A DNA stretch of 53,409 bases from a bacterium (GTDB taxonomy: Bacteria > DUMJ01), in contig JACIXS010000123.1 in NCBI GenBank assembly GCA_014360335.1, positions 1-53,409 of the forward strand. The letters run 5' to 3'. The position numbers and the translations under genes are program-made. The notes beneath the pieces were generated by a model. The model did no database searches. It worked only from the letters and a program-made list of their open reading frames with translations, and was not told the origin of the DNA. How positions within the stretch are numbered: the stretch's first letter is position 1; every line of letters starts with the position of its first letter. Below are positions 25,843 through 37,188 of the stretch, in pieces.

Positions 25843-27754
25843 TGTTCTTATAGATAGAAATGCCCCGAAAGATTTAATATTCTCTTACTCCTCAGATGAA
25901 CCTTTAAAGATAGGGGATTATGTTGCGGTCCCATTAAGGGGACATTTAGCTAAGGGTTATGTAATAGATAGAAAGGAAGTAACGTCTGCCCAAGATTATC
26001 TTAGAGTCTTGGGCAGAATATTTGATGTATCTTTACTTTTACCGCATCTTCTGAGTCTTGCCTATTGGATTTCTGATTATTACATATGTAACTTATCTCA
26101 GGCGCTATCCACTATAATTCCACCAGAGATAAGAGATATAAAGATTGTATATGACGGAGAATTGAAGGTCAAGGTCCCTAAACCTAGAAAGAAGAGAGTA
26201 GAGAAGAGTTATATAAACTATATAGAACTATGTGATTGTAGTGTTTCTCCCCCAGAGAATTTTGTTAGGCTTTTGGTGAAGTTTCCTATAGAAAAGAGAC
26301 TTAGTATATATCTTAAGCTCATAGAAAAAGAGATAAGTAGAGGTAAAGGAGTAATCTTACTCTTCCCAGAGTTAGATACACTGTTAGCAGTAGAAGATAT
26401 ACTTAGAAAGATATATGGAAAAGATTTAGCAGTGATTCACAGTAGACAAAGTCTAGCGGTAAAAAACGAGGAATGGTGGCGTATAAGGAATAATGATGTT
26501 AAGTTGATTTTGGGAACAAGGTCAGCGATATTTTCACCTATAGAAAATCTAGGTTTGATTATTATTGATGAGGAGGAAAATGACGGGTATAAAGACGAGA
26601 GTAGGCCTTTATATGATGCTAGAACAACTGCTTATAAGCTTCAAGAACTACTGGGATGTAAACTTGTATTTGGAAGTAGTACTCCTACATTGGAGTCTTA
26701 TAAAGATGTGCTAGAAAATAAGATGGATATTCTCACAGAGGAGGAAACAAAGGATTTAACTAATATAAAGCTAGTGAGTATGAGAGGAAGGAGAGGATTT
26801 ATAAGTAGAGAGCTCATACACCACTGTAAGGTTAACCTAGCTAGAAAGAAGCAGATACTTATACTGGTTAATAGGAAAGGCTACTTCACTCTAGGGATAT
26901 GTAAAAGCTGTGGGAATATAGTAAGATGTCCAAATTGTAATATAGCTTTGGTTTATCATAGAGATGAAGGATTTGTATGCCACTACTGTGGATACACTGT
27001 AGAAAAGATAGAGCAGTGTCCGCAGTGTGGGGGAAAGGTGAGTTCTTTTGGGTATGGAACAGAAAGGATATTGGAGATACTAGAGAAGATTTTCCCTAAG
27101 GCGAAGATTGCCAAGATGGATGCAGACCTTTCCGATAAGGAGATAGATAAGATATGGCAGAACTTTGTAGATAGGAATATAGATATACTGGTCGGAACGC
27201 AAATAATAGCTAAGGGTTTTCGGCTTCCGAATGTAGCATTAGCTGGAATCTTAGCCCCTGATTTGGCTTTGAATCTACCCGATTTTAAAGTTAGCGAGAA
27301 AGTATTTAGACTTATATATAACCTAGCAGAACAGGCAAAAGGAGACAAGTATCTGGTTATTCAGAGTATGCTTCCTAACTATTATACAATAAAGTATGCA
27401 AGTAAATTAGATTATGAAAGTTTTTATAAGTATGAGTCTCAATTACGAAGGTCTCTTGGATATCCGCCTTATAACCATATGGTAAGGATAGTAATCTCAG
27501 GGAAAAAGGAAGAAGAAGTAAAAGCTATATCTACCTCTTTAGCTGCAGATATAAAGAGAAGACTAGGTATAGATTATTCTGGACCTGCCAAATGCCCCCT
27601 TTATAAAATAAAAGGAACATTTCACTGGCATATCCTTTTAAAGGTAAAGGAGCTAAATAGGGATATATCAAAAGTTGTAAAAGAACTTGTAGAAGCTTAT
27701 AATTATAAAGATATTGATATAATGGTAGATGCAGACCCTATATCTACGGTATAG
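25826..27754 (+). CDS. priA: PriA-like primosomal protein lacking helicase motifs
   Basis: PriA restarts stalled replication forks and is normally a 3'-5' helicase. This 642-residue homologue keeps the N-terminal 3'-DNA-end-binding domain (about 1-105), GTRSAIFSP (230-238), and all eight zinc cysteines (359, 362, 368, 371, 385, 388, 398, 401). The Walker A GVTGSGKT is replaced by [10 protein letters not shown] (151-160), DEEH is DEEE (248-251), and motif VI GRAGR is EQAKG (502-506). It is about 90 residues shorter than usual, mainly before the helicase core. Actinobacterial PriA shows similar loss. It is probably a DNA-binding scaffold without ATPase. The frame is intact, so it is not a pseudogene. 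def follows after 21 nt. Confidence 0.9.
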   Translation: MPLIYDVLIDRNAPKDLIFSYSSDEPLKIGDYVAVPLRGHLAKGYVIDRKEVTSAQDYLRVLGRIFDVSLLLPHLLSLAYWISDYYICNLSQALSTIIPPEIRDIKIVYDGELKVKVPKPRKKRVEKSYINYIELCDCSVSPPENFVRLLVKFPIEKRLSIYLKLIEKEISRGKGVILLFPELDTLLAVEDILRKIYGKDLAVIHSRQSLAVKNEEWWRIRNNDVKLILGTRSAIFSPIENLGLIIIDEEENDGYKDESRPLYDARTTAYKLQELLGCKLVFGSSTPTLESYKDVLENKMDILTEEETKDLTNIKLVSMRGRRGFISRELIHHCKVNLARKKQILILVNRKGYFTLGICKSCGNIVRCPNCNIALVYHRDEGFVCHYCGYTVEKIEQCPQCGGKVSSFGYGTERILEILEKIFPKAKIAKMDADLSDKEIDKIWQNFVDRNIDILVGTQIIAKGFRLPNVALAGILAPDLALNLPDFKVSEKVFRLIYNLAEQAKGDKYLVIQSMLPNYYTIKYASKLDYESFYKYESQLRRSLGYPPYNHMVRIVISGKKEEEVKAISTSLAADIKRRLGIDYSGPAKCPLYKIKGTFHWHILLKVKELNRDISKVVKELVEAYNYKDIDIMVDADPISTV

Positions 27755-27775
27755 ATTCACTAGGAGGGAATATTA

Positions 27776-28234
27776 ATGTCAGGATTAGCTATAAGGGTTT
27801 ATGGAGATCCGGTTTTGAGACAGAAGGCAGTCCCTATAGAGAAGATAGACAGAAGAGTGAAAAGACTTGCTAAGTATATGGAAGAGGCTATGGATAGGGC
27901 TAATGGAATTGGCTTGGCTGGGCCTCAGGTAGGAGTAAGTGAAAGGATTATTATAGTAAAGGTAAAATCTCTTGTAGTAGTGATAAATCCTATAATTGTA
28001 TATATGGAGGGCGAAGAGCTTGGAGAGGAAGGATGTCTAAGTATCCCCAATGTTGTTGGAGATGTAAGTAGAGCTACTAAGGTTGTAGTAAGAGGGTTAG
28101 ACCTAAATGGTAGAGAGATAGAAATTGAGGCGAATAATCTCTCAGCCAGGGCATTTCAACATGAAATAGACCACTTGGATGGTATCCTGTTTATAGACAG
28201 AGCTATTTCTATAAGGAAGGTGGAAAAATTCTAA
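27776..28234 (+). CDS. def: Def, peptide deformylase
   Basis: Def removes the formyl group from nascent proteins and is the functional partner of Fmt. The 152-residue metalloenzyme has all three motifs: GIGLAGPQVG (GxGLAxxQ; near 42-51), EGCLS (near 82-86) whose Cys binds metal, and HEIDH (near 123-127). A good AGGAGGG precedes the ATG. The last 7 nt overlap the proposed fmt start. Confidence 0.97.
   Translation: MSGLAIRVYGDPVLRQKAVPIEKIDRRVKRLAKYMEEAMDRANGIGLAGPQVGVSERIIIVKVKSLVVVINPIIVYMEGEELGEEGCLSIPNVVGDVSRATKVVVRGLDLNGREIEIEANNLSARAFQHEIDHLDGILFIDRAISIRKVEKF
28213..28223 (+). promoter_or_regulatory. Shine-Dalgarno that sets an ATT start for fmt
   Basis: AAGGAAGGTGG lies inside the end of def, 4 nt before ATT at 28228. 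It is among the stronger ribosome-binding sequences in this operon. There is no ATG, GTG or TTG in the fmt frame between an upstream TGA (28162-28164) and codon 1, which supports ATT as start. Confidence 0.7.
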
Positions 28235-29139
28235 GAGTAGTATTCTTCGGAACCCCAGAATTTTCTATACCATCCTTAGAAAGACTAAAGGATAAGATAT
28301 CCCTAGTTATAACTAAACCTGATAAACCTCAAGGTAGAGGTCTAAAATTAACGCCTACACCAGTCAAGTTAAAAGCGCAAGAGTTAGGTATACCTGTTCT
28401 TTCTCCAGAAAAGTTAAACGAGGTAAAAGATAAGCTTCTTGGTTTTGACCTTGGTGTAGTGGTTGCTTATGGACTTATTATTCCCAAGAGAATAATAGAG
28501 TTATTTCCAAAGGGAGTTATAAACCTTCATCCCTCCCTTCTTCCTAAGTATAGAGGACCTGCTCCTATACAGTGGGCAATACTAAATGGGGAAGAAGAGA
28601 CAGGGGTAAGTATCATATATCTTACTGAAGAATTGGATGCTGGAGACATCATCTTACAAGAAAAGGTTAAGATTCTCCCTGAAGATACTGCAGAAACTCT
28701 CTCTGCTAGATTGAGTATTATTGGTGCAGAGGCATTGGAAGAGGCTGTAAGATTAATAGAGATAGATAATGTAAATCCTATGCGTCAAGAAGTATTAGGA
28801 CTATCGACTTATGCTCCTAAGATTGAACCAGAGATGGGTGAGATAGACTGGAATGCTAAGAGTAGAGATATTATAAACAAAATTCGTGCCTTTATCCCCT
28901 GGCCTAAGGCATACTTCTATAGAGGTAGTATAAAGGTTGACGTCCTAGAGGCAGAAGCATCTTCTATAAAAGGAGAGCCCGGAAAGGTTATAGAGATAGG
29001 AGAAAAAGGGATATTAGTTGGTTCTCAAGATGGAGGCATATGGTTAAAAAAGGTTCAGCCTGAGAGTAGAAAAGCTATTAGTGGACTTGATTTTGCCAAC
29101 GGCTATAGGCTAAAGATAGGGGAAATATTAACTAAATGA
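28228..29139 (+). CDS. fmt: Fmt, methionyl-tRNA formyltransferase (ATT start)
   Basis: Fmt adds a formyl group from 10-formyl-THF to initiator Met-tRNA. From ATT 28228 the protein is 303 residues and begins (I/M)LRVVFFGTPEFSIPSL, exactly where Fmt proteins start. The first ATG-like in-frame start, at 28459, would remove about 77 residues including this motif. Other motifs: TKPDKPQGRG, the catalytic-region NLHPSLLPKYRGPAPIQWA (residues 99-117), and YFYRGSIKV in the C-terminal OB domain. It overlaps def by 7 nt and rsmB by 4 nt. An ATT start is rare; the known case is infC (IF3), which also serves initiation, so start-codon-dependent control is conceivable but unproven. Confidence 0.93.
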   Translation: MLRVVFFGTPEFSIPSLERLKDKISLVITKPDKPQGRGLKLTPTPVKLKAQELGIPVLSPEKLNEVKDKLLGFDLGVVVAYGLIIPKRIIELFPKGVINLHPSLLPKYRGPAPIQWAILNGEEETGVSIIYLTEELDAGDIILQEKVKILPEDTAETLSARLSIIGAEALEEAVRLIEIDNVNPMRQEVLGLSTYAPKIEPEMGEIDWNAKSRDIINKIRAFIPWPKAYFYRGSIKVDVLEAEASSIKGEPGKVIEIGEKGILVGSQDGGIWLKKVQPESRKAISGLDFANGYRLKIGEILTK

Positions 29140-30398
29140 GCGATATCTTAAAAGCCAAAGAGCTAGCTTACAGAATCCTTACATTAGTAGAGGAGAAAAA
29201 TCTCTATGCTAATGCATTAATGCGAGAAAAGCTGAATAATATACAAAATCAGTATCATTCTCTTATAACAGATATTGTGTATGGGGTCCTAAGGAGAAGA
29301 AATACATTGGATTGGTACGTATCAAACTTTATAAGGTTAAATAGGTTAGATATGAGGCTACTCAATATCCTTCGAATAGGGACCTATCAACTTCTATACC
29401 ACAGTATCCCTATGCCACTTGTGGTAAATGAAGCGGTAGAAATGGCGAAAAATCTGGTAAGTAGAAAGGCTGGAGGTTTGGTAAATGCGGTTTTAAGAAA
29501 AATAGCAACTGTCGATATAAAGCCTACAGAAAGATCAATCCTCTATTCCCACCCTAGTTGGCTGATAGATAAGTGGGAGAGAGAAATTGGAGAAGAGGAG
29601 ACTAAAAAGTTATGCGAGAGAAATAATAATCCTATGTCTCTTAGCTTTCGTATAAACATCCTAAAGACAAGCATAATTGATGTAGAAAATACCCTTTCTA
29701 AAAATGGAATAGCTATTGAAAGAGGTAAGTTTAGTAAGAATTGTCTTGTTTTGAAGGAAGGAAATTTAGATCTGATTTTAGGTTTAGAGGAAGAGGGTAA
29801 AATCTTTATACAGGCAGAACCATCTATGGTTGTGGTAGAAATGCTAGACCCTAAACCTGGGATGAGAATTCTAGATGGATGCTCTGGTGTTGGAGGTAAA
29901 ACTACATATATAGGAGAGCTTATGAGAAATGAAGGGGAGATTTTAGCGGTGGATAGAGCCAGAGTCAAATTAGATCTTCTTAGAAAAATGGCTGATAAAA
30001 GGGGTATATCTATAATCAAATATATAGAAAGTCCAATAGAGAATCTAAGACCTGAAGATATTGGGTATTTTGATAGGGTATTATTGGATGTCCCTTGTTC
30101 TGGTTTGGGCACCCTTTCCCGTAGGCCTGAGATAAAGTGGAGACTGAAACCAAAAGATATCACTAAATTGGCTAAAATACAGAAAAGTATACTTGATAAT
30201 GGTTCTAGATTCTTAAAGCCTGACGGAATTCTAGTCTATAGTGCATGCACAATCTCTAGGGAAGAGACTTATGATATAATAGAATCGTTTATAAATAATA
30301 ATAGAGATTTCCGTATAGTAGAAGAGAGACAGTTCCTTCCCCACATAGATGATGTGGAGGGTTTTTATATAGCAAAACTTCAAAAAGGATATGCGTAG
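29136..30398 (+). CDS. rsmB: RsmB, 16S rRNA m5C967 methyltransferase
   Basis: RsmB (Sun) methylates a 16S rRNA cytosine with SAM. The 420-residue protein has an N-terminal NusB-like RNA-binding domain (about 1-135) and a Rossmann methyltransferase domain with LDGCSGVGGKTTYI (SAM loop), LLDVPCSGLGTL with the PC motif, and YSACTISREE with the second catalytic Cys. The ATG overlaps the fmt stop by 4 nt, and the stop overlaps rlmN by 8 nt, as expected for the conserved priA-def-fmt-rsmB-rlmN order. Confidence 0.96.
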   Translation: MSDILKAKELAYRILTLVEEKNLYANALMREKLNNIQNQYHSLITDIVYGVLRRRNTLDWYVSNFIRLNRLDMRLLNILRIGTYQLLYHSIPMPLVVNEAVEMAKNLVSRKAGGLVNAVLRKIATVDIKPTERSILYSHPSWLIDKWEREIGEEETKKLCERNNNPMSLSFRINILKTSIIDVENTLSKNGIAIERGKFSKNCLVLKEGNLDLILGLEEEGKIFIQAEPSMVVVEMLDPKPGMRILDGCSGVGGKTTYIGELMRNEGEILAVDRARVKLDLLRKMADKRGISIIKYIESPIENLRPEDIGYFDRVLLDVPCSGLGTLSRRPEIKWRLKPKDITKLAKIQKSILDNGSRFLKPDGILVYSACTISREETYDIIESFINNNRDFRIVEERQFLPHIDDVEGFYIAKLQKGYA

Positions 30399-31410
30399 CA
30401 TACTTGGGATAAAGAGTGAAGAGTTAAGAGATATTATTGTAAAAGAGGGATACGAACCATATAGGGTTCGCCAAATATTAGAATGGATATATGAGAAGGC
30501 GGTATTAGACTTCTACTCAATGAGTAATCTTCCAAAAGAATTACGTAACTTTCTTTCCGGTAATTTTTCTATATTACCATTTGACCTTCTAACTTATGCT
30601 CAAGATGAAGAAACGATAAAGTTTCTCTTTAAGACTGAAGATGGTCTTACATTTGAGTCAGTCTTAATATTCCATCATAATAGAAGGACACTTTGCCTTT
30701 CTTCTCAGATAGGATGTCCTATACAGTGTAGATTCTGCGCAACTGGAGAATCGTTCTATAGGAATCTGACGTATGAAGAGATAATAGGTCAATATATCTT
30801 TGCTAAGAGTTACATAAAGAAGGATATTCGCAGTATAGTATTTATGGGGATGGGAGAGCCATTTTTAAATGAAGAAAATGTCTATAGAGTAATCGATACC
30901 CTTACAGAGGAAATAAAGATATCTCCTAGACATATAACAATCTCTACATCAGGAATACCTCAGGGAATAGTAAATCTTGCCTATAGAAATCCTAAGGTTA
31001 GACTGGCTTTTTCTATATGGACTCCAGACGAAGATAAGAGAAAGATATTAGTTCCGCTGGCAAGTAGATATAAGTTAAATGATATTTTAAAAAGTTTAAG
31101 AGAGTATGTGGATATAACTGGAAATAGAATCTCAGTTGAATATACATTGCTTAAAGGTATCAATGATAGTAATAATGATGCTTATAAACTTGTAAGGCTT
31201 TTCTCAGATATCCCGGTATTTTTCAATGTAATACTATACAATCCTAAGGACGAATCTACCACAATCTACAGAACATCTGTAGAAGAGGCACAAAAGTTTG
31301 TTGAGTTTTTAAGAAACCTGGGGAAAGAGGCGCATTTAAGGATAAGTAAGGGGTTAAAAATTTCTGGAGCTTGTGGTCAATTGAGGGGTGCATATGAGAG
31401 AGTTAAGTGA
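30391..31410 (+). CDS. rlmN: RlmN, radical SAM 23S rRNA/tRNA m2A methyltransferase
   Basis: RlmN methylates A2503 of 23S rRNA, and A37 of some tRNAs, at C2. The 339-residue protein has the N-terminal accessory domain, the radical SAM CxxxCxxC motif in GCPIQCRFCATG (near 108-119), GMGEPFLN, and a C-terminal catalytic Cys in SGACGQL. Gene order places it before the PASTA protein, where Firmicutes usually carry prpC then prkC. It overlaps the PASTA gene by 17 nt. Confidence 0.97.
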   Translation: MRSILGIKSEELRDIIVKEGYEPYRVRQILEWIYEKAVLDFYSMSNLPKELRNFLSGNFSILPFDLLTYAQDEETIKFLFKTEDGLTFESVLIFHHNRRTLCLSSQIGCPIQCRFCATGESFYRNLTYEEIIGQYIFAKSYIKKDIRSIVFMGMGEPFLNEENVYRVIDTLTEEIKISPRHITISTSGIPQGIVNLAYRNPKVRLAFSIWTPDEDKRKILVPLASRYKLNDILKSLREYVDITGNRISVEYTLLKGINDSNNDAYKLVRLFSDIPVFFNVILYNPKDESTTIYRTSVEEAQKFVEFLRNLGKEAHLRISKGLKISGACGQLRGAYERVK

Positions 31411-32878
31411 AAGATTTATCATTCTTGAAGAATCTAAAGGAGATAGATTTAGAGTTTATGACAAACTACTTATGAGATTTGTCTCTCTAAGACAGGTAAA
31501 GTCTAGTCTTAGTTTAGGGAAAGTTATAGCTATACTAGATAGACTTATGAATCTAGATAACGAATTTTTAAAGATTGTAGGCTATCAGGCGTTAGATAGT
31601 GGAGCGGTTTATGTTATAGAGGATTTACCACCACAGGAGATTGTAGATTTAAGAAGTGATGTAAGAGAATTACTACAAGTCACAAGATATATAGGTCAAA
31701 TGTTTGAGTATCTCAACAGTCGAGGTCTAAGGGTAAAATTACCTGAAGAGGACAAGATATACAGAGACGATAAGGGTAAATATTTTATATCTCCGATCGA
31801 CCTGATAGATATAAATAATCCAGATAAGGTACAGAGCAAAGAGGAATTATTAGATATGTTAGCAACATTCTTTATCTCTTTTGCCCCTAAGTCTTTAAAG
31901 GATATCTTGTCTTCACTGATAGAGAGAAACATAATACATAAACTTGATAATGCCGATGCCCTGGTTAATATGCTAAATACGTTTATACTTCAGGAGGAAA
32001 GAATGAAGCCGAAGCCAGAAGGTAAAAAAATAGATGTTGAATTTAGGCGGGAGAAGAAAAGAATAAGTCCTTGGGTTATTATTATACCAATCTTAGTTGT
32101 CTTATCAGGAGTTAGTGTGTGGATGTTATATTCAATAGGAGAGAGACTTCTCTTCTCGAATGGATCAATTCCCGATGCTATTGTTCCTGATATAGTAAAT
32201 AGGTCTCTTACCGAGGCTTACGGAATACTAAAGACCTCAGGACTTAGTATAGAAATTTCTGGGTTAGAGTATAGTAGTGCTATCCCTTCTGGGAATATAA
32301 TCTCTCAGGAGCCTATAGGTGGGTCAAAGGTAAAACAGGGAAGAAGTGTAAAGGTAATTGTTAGTAAAGGGATTGAACTTATCAATGTGCCTAATGTTGT
32401 TGGACAAGACCTAAATAATGCTAGAAGGATCTTAGAATCGGTAGGTTTAAAGATAGGAGACATAAGAGAAACACCAAGTAGGACCTATCCTGATGGTATA
32501 GTGATCTCTCAGAATCCAAAATACGGTAGTATCACAAGTAAAAATTCTCTAGTAGCTATAGAAATATCAAGGCATCTACAGAGTAATATGCCTAGATTAG
32601 TAGGTAAGCCTTTTGAAGACGTCGAAAGGATATTAAAACCCCTAGGCCCTTATATACTTATAGTCAAAGAAGAAGAAAGTGATACTCCTGGAGTTGTTAT
32701 ATCTCAATCTCCATCAACCAATACCACATTACTACAAGAGATTCCCAGGATAGAGATTGTAGTAGGGATTCCAAAGAAGGTAACTCCTCAGCCTGAAGTT
32801 ACCCCTCCTCAGGTTCCACTAGAAACTCCTATACAGGAAGAGACTCCTACTAATACTGAGACATCTCCGCCCGAATAA
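31394..32878 (+). CDS. PrkC-derived PASTA pseudokinase (membrane)
   Basis: The gene occupies the prkC position and keeps PrkC architecture: an N-terminal kinase-like domain (about 1-200), one membrane helix (about 227-247), and three extracytoplasmic PASTA repeats (about 261-325, 329-393, 398-458), then a Pro/Thr-rich tail. The kinase fold is traceable (VYDKLLMRFVSLRQVKSS resembles the N-lobe, KIYRDDKGKYFISPIDL the catalytic loop to DFG), but all catalytic motifs are lost: no Gly loop, the VAIK Lys is replaced (VSLR), HRDLKPEN becomes RVKLPEED, and DFG becomes PID. It should bind muropeptides or lipid II without phosphorylating. ATG 31394 follows AGGGG. No prpC phosphatase precedes it and no rsgA follows. 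Confidence 0.88.
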   Translation: MRELSERFIILEESKGDRFRVYDKLLMRFVSLRQVKSSLSLGKVIAILDRLMNLDNEFLKIVGYQALDSGAVYVIEDLPPQEIVDLRSDVRELLQVTRYIGQMFEYLNSRGLRVKLPEEDKIYRDDKGKYFISPIDLIDINNPDKVQSKEELLDMLATFFISFAPKSLKDILSSLIERNIIHKLDNADALVNMLNTFILQEERMKPKPEGKKIDVEFRREKKRISPWVIIIPILVVLSGVSVWMLYSIGERLLFSNGSIPDAIVPDIVNRSLTEAYGILKTSGLSIEISGLEYSSAIPSGNIISQEPIGGSKVKQGRSVKVIVSKGIELINVPNVVGQDLNNARRILESVGLKIGDIRETPSRTYPDGIVISQNPKYGSITSKNSLVAIEISRHLQSNMPRLVGKPFEDVERILKPLGPYILIVKEEESDTPGVVISQSPSTNTTLLQEIPRIEIVVGIPKKVTPQPEVTPPQVPLETPIQEETPTNTETSPPE

Positions 32879-32882
32879 ACCG

Positions 32883-33707
32883 ATGAGAACGTTAAATACG
32901 ATACTTATAAGCGATTATATAGAGAGACTCTGTAGAGAGATAAATTATAAATTGGATAAGAGGGTATTATCCTTGATTGAGGAATCAGCCAAAAGAGAGT
33001 CTTCTAATATAGGACGGGAAGTTTTTTCTCAGATGTTAGCTAGCTATAAAATGGCAGAAGAAGATAGAACTCCTTTATGCCAGGATACTGGAATGGTCTC
33101 GGTATTCCTAGATATAGGGCAAGAGGTATTACTGGAGGGAATACCGATAGAAGAAGCGATAAATATAGGGGTAAGGAGAGCCTATACAAGTTCATTTTTT
33201 AGAAACTCTATAGTAAGGGACCCTATAGGTAAAAGAGAGAATACGATGGACAACACCCCATGCATTATACATACAAAACTTAGCAAAGGAGAAAGGGTTA
33301 AGATTGACATTTTGATAAAGGGTTTTGGAAGCGAAAATGCTACAGCTCTAAAGATGTTTCCACCCACTGCGACCAGAAAGGATATAGAGAATTTTTTACT
33401 AGAATTAGTAAGAGAAAAAGGAATTAATGCCTGTCCGCCACTCTTTATTGGGATTGGGATAGGTGGAACTGCAGATTATGCCCTAAAGCTTTCCAAAGAG
33501 GCGCTCCTAGACCTTCAACCAATGGATGAGTGGGAGACTCATCTTCTAGAGAGAGTAAATAGCCTAGGTATAGGACCTGCAGGGCTTGGTGGAGATATAA
33601 CTGCAGTTTATTTAAAAATAAAGACATTTCCTACGCATATAGCTGGTTTACCAGTAGCTATAAATATTAACTGTCATATACTTAGAAAAGGGAGTGTAAT
33701 AATTTAA
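32883..33707 (+). CDS. Class I fumarase/tartrate dehydratase-type alpha subunit
   Basis: This is the alpha half of a two-subunit [4Fe-4S] hydro-lyase that interconverts fumarate and malate, or acts on tartrate. The 274-residue protein has PLCQDTGMVSVF (near 63-74), TPCIIHTKL, GFGSEN with LKMFPPTA and INACPPLFIGIGIGGT; Cys in PLCQ and ACPP are expected cluster ligands. Split subunits of this class are usual in anaerobes and thermophiles. The beta subunit follows after 5 nt. Fumarase is the likeliest activity, but tartrate dehydratase cannot be excluded. Confidence 0.92.
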   Translation: MRTLNTILISDYIERLCREINYKLDKRVLSLIEESAKRESSNIGREVFSQMLASYKMAEEDRTPLCQDTGMVSVFLDIGQEVLLEGIPIEEAINIGVRRAYTSSFFRNSIVRDPIGKRENTMDNTPCIIHTKLSKGERVKIDILIKGFGSENATALKMFPPTATRKDIENFLLELVREKGINACPPLFIGIGIGGTADYALKLSKEALLDLQPMDEWETHLLERVNSLGIGPAGLGGDITAVYLKIKTFPTHIAGLPVAININCHILRKGSVII

Positions 33708-33712
33708 AAGTT

Positions 33713-35954
<2,242 letters not shown>

Positions 35955-35971
<17 letters not shown>

Positions 35972-36170
35972 GAAGCCATATGCTGTATGGAAGTTTATAG
36001 GCCTAGCATTTTCTTTAGGATTTACCATAGTAGCTTCTATTGCTGTGGGATTATATATTGGAAGTTATCTAGATAAGAAACTCCTCACTGGTTATTCATT
36101 TAGGGTTCTTCTTATGTTTTTAGGAGCCTTTACTGGTCTAAGAAGCATATACAGGCAGTATAAGAAATGA
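35955..36170 (+). CDS. atpZ: AtpZ/AtpQ-like small membrane protein
   Basis: This 71-residue protein has two membrane helices (about 13-33 and 45-62), the second after a DKKLLTGYSF turn, as in the AtpZ/AtpI accessory family that precedes atpI or atpB. AtpZ has been linked to assembly and ion (Mg/Ca) supply of the ATP synthase. ATG 35955 lies inside the end of wecB; an in-frame TTG at 35934 is an alternative. It overlaps atpI by 4 nt. Confidence 0.8.
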
Positions 36171-36523
36171 CTAAGCCTCTAATCTATATTTTCAAAATCT
36201 ATATCTTGATTCTAATCTTATCTGGGACTGTAATATTAGTTAAGCTAGGTAGACACTACATTTTGGGTCTCCTATTAGGATCCTTTCTAGTCCTACTAGA
36301 TATTCTCCTTCTATCGGTAAGCTTTAGGGAGCAGAACTTAACCTATTCTAAAGCTATAATATATACACTTCTTAGGATTTTACTCCTAGGCTTAGTTGTA
36401 CTGCTAATGTTCATTTGTGGTATAATTAATAAGTTAAATATTATTGGATTATTTATAGCGTTACTGCTATATCCTTTAGCCTTGGTTATAGGAGGAGTTA
36501 GGATTTTAAAATGGAAGAGATAG
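36167..36523 (+). CDS. atpI: AtpI-like ATP synthase assembly protein
   Basis: This 118-residue, very hydrophobic protein has four predicted helices. It sits between atpZ and atpB, the place of atpI, which encodes a c-ring assembly factor. Sequence conservation in this family is low, so assignment depends on position, size and topology. The stop overlaps the atpB start by 13 nt. Confidence 0.75.
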   Translation: MTKPLIYIFKIYILILILSGTVILVKLGRHYILGLLLGSFLVLLDILLLSVSFREQNLTYSKAIIYTLLRILLLGLVVLLMFICGIINKLNIIGLFIALLLYPLALVIGGVRILKWKR

Positions 36524-37167
36524 CGCCGAGAGTTGTATTTAGTATATTTGGAATACCGGTAACAGATTCTGTTACCACTACATGGATAGTAATGTTATTT
36601 ATATTATTCTTAGGTTGGGTTCTCTCTAGGAGCCTATCTGAACGCCCGTCTAAAATTCAGTCGATATTAGAGAGTATTATAGAATTCTATGAGAATATAG
36701 CGGTTCAGATAATGGGAGAAGAGGGTAAACAGTTCGTTCCTTTGGCTGTATCCATAGGTTTGTTTATTCTGTTTTCTAATTGGATAGAGATAATACCAGG
36801 TTTTAATGCCCCAACAAGAGACCTAAGTACAACTATAGCGCTGGCTATAGTTGCAGTTTCTTCTACATATGTAGCTGGTATCAAGAGAAAGGGATTGAGA
36901 TACTTTAAAAAGTATATAGAGCCAAATCCAATCTTTTTACCCATAAATATTCTTGAAGAATTAGTAAGACCTATCTCTCTTAGCTTCCGTCTATTCGGTA
37001 ACATCTTAGGAGAAGAGATAGTTATAGCTATATTAGTAATGATAGTTCCTCTGATTTTACCTATTCCTATGATACTCTTAGGATTATTTACTGGACTGAT
37101 TCAGGCATTTATCTTTTCCCTTTTAACCCTTTTATACATAGCTGGTGCTATAGGTGAAGAAGTTTAA
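36511..37167 (+). CDS. atpB: AtpB, F-type ATP synthase subunit a
   Basis: Subunit a forms the ion half-channels beside the c ring in the inner membrane. The 218-residue protein has about five or six helices and the essential Arg in RPISLSFRLFGNILGEE (near 152-168), with GLIQAFIFSLLTLLYI at the C-terminus. It starts 13 nt inside atpI. The length is at the short end, as in many thermophiles. Residues that distinguish Na+ from H+ coupling in subunit a cannot be read with confidence. Confidence 0.95.
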   Translation: MEEIAPRVVFSIFGIPVTDSVTTTWIVMLFILFLGWVLSRSLSERPSKIQSILESIIEFYENIAVQIMGEEGKQFVPLAVSIGLFILFSNWIEIIPGFNAPTRDLSTTIALAIVAVSSTYVAGIKRKGLRYFKKYIEPNPIFLPINILEELVRPISLSFRLFGNILGEEIVIAILVMIVPLILPIPMILLGLFTGLIQAFIFSLLTLLYIAGAIGEEV

Positions 37168-37188
37168 AATTGGAGGTGAAGAATATCT

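Noticed and set aside
25826-27754. priA as a pseudogene
   Set aside because: The frame is uninterrupted, the zinc-binding and DNA-binding parts are conserved, and start and spacing are normal, so selection seems to maintain the protein despite the lost ATPase motifs.
28459-29139. fmt starting at the first conventional in-frame start
   Set aside because: It would cut off the FFGTPEF N-terminal motif and about 77 conserved residues that are clearly encoded upstream in the same frame.
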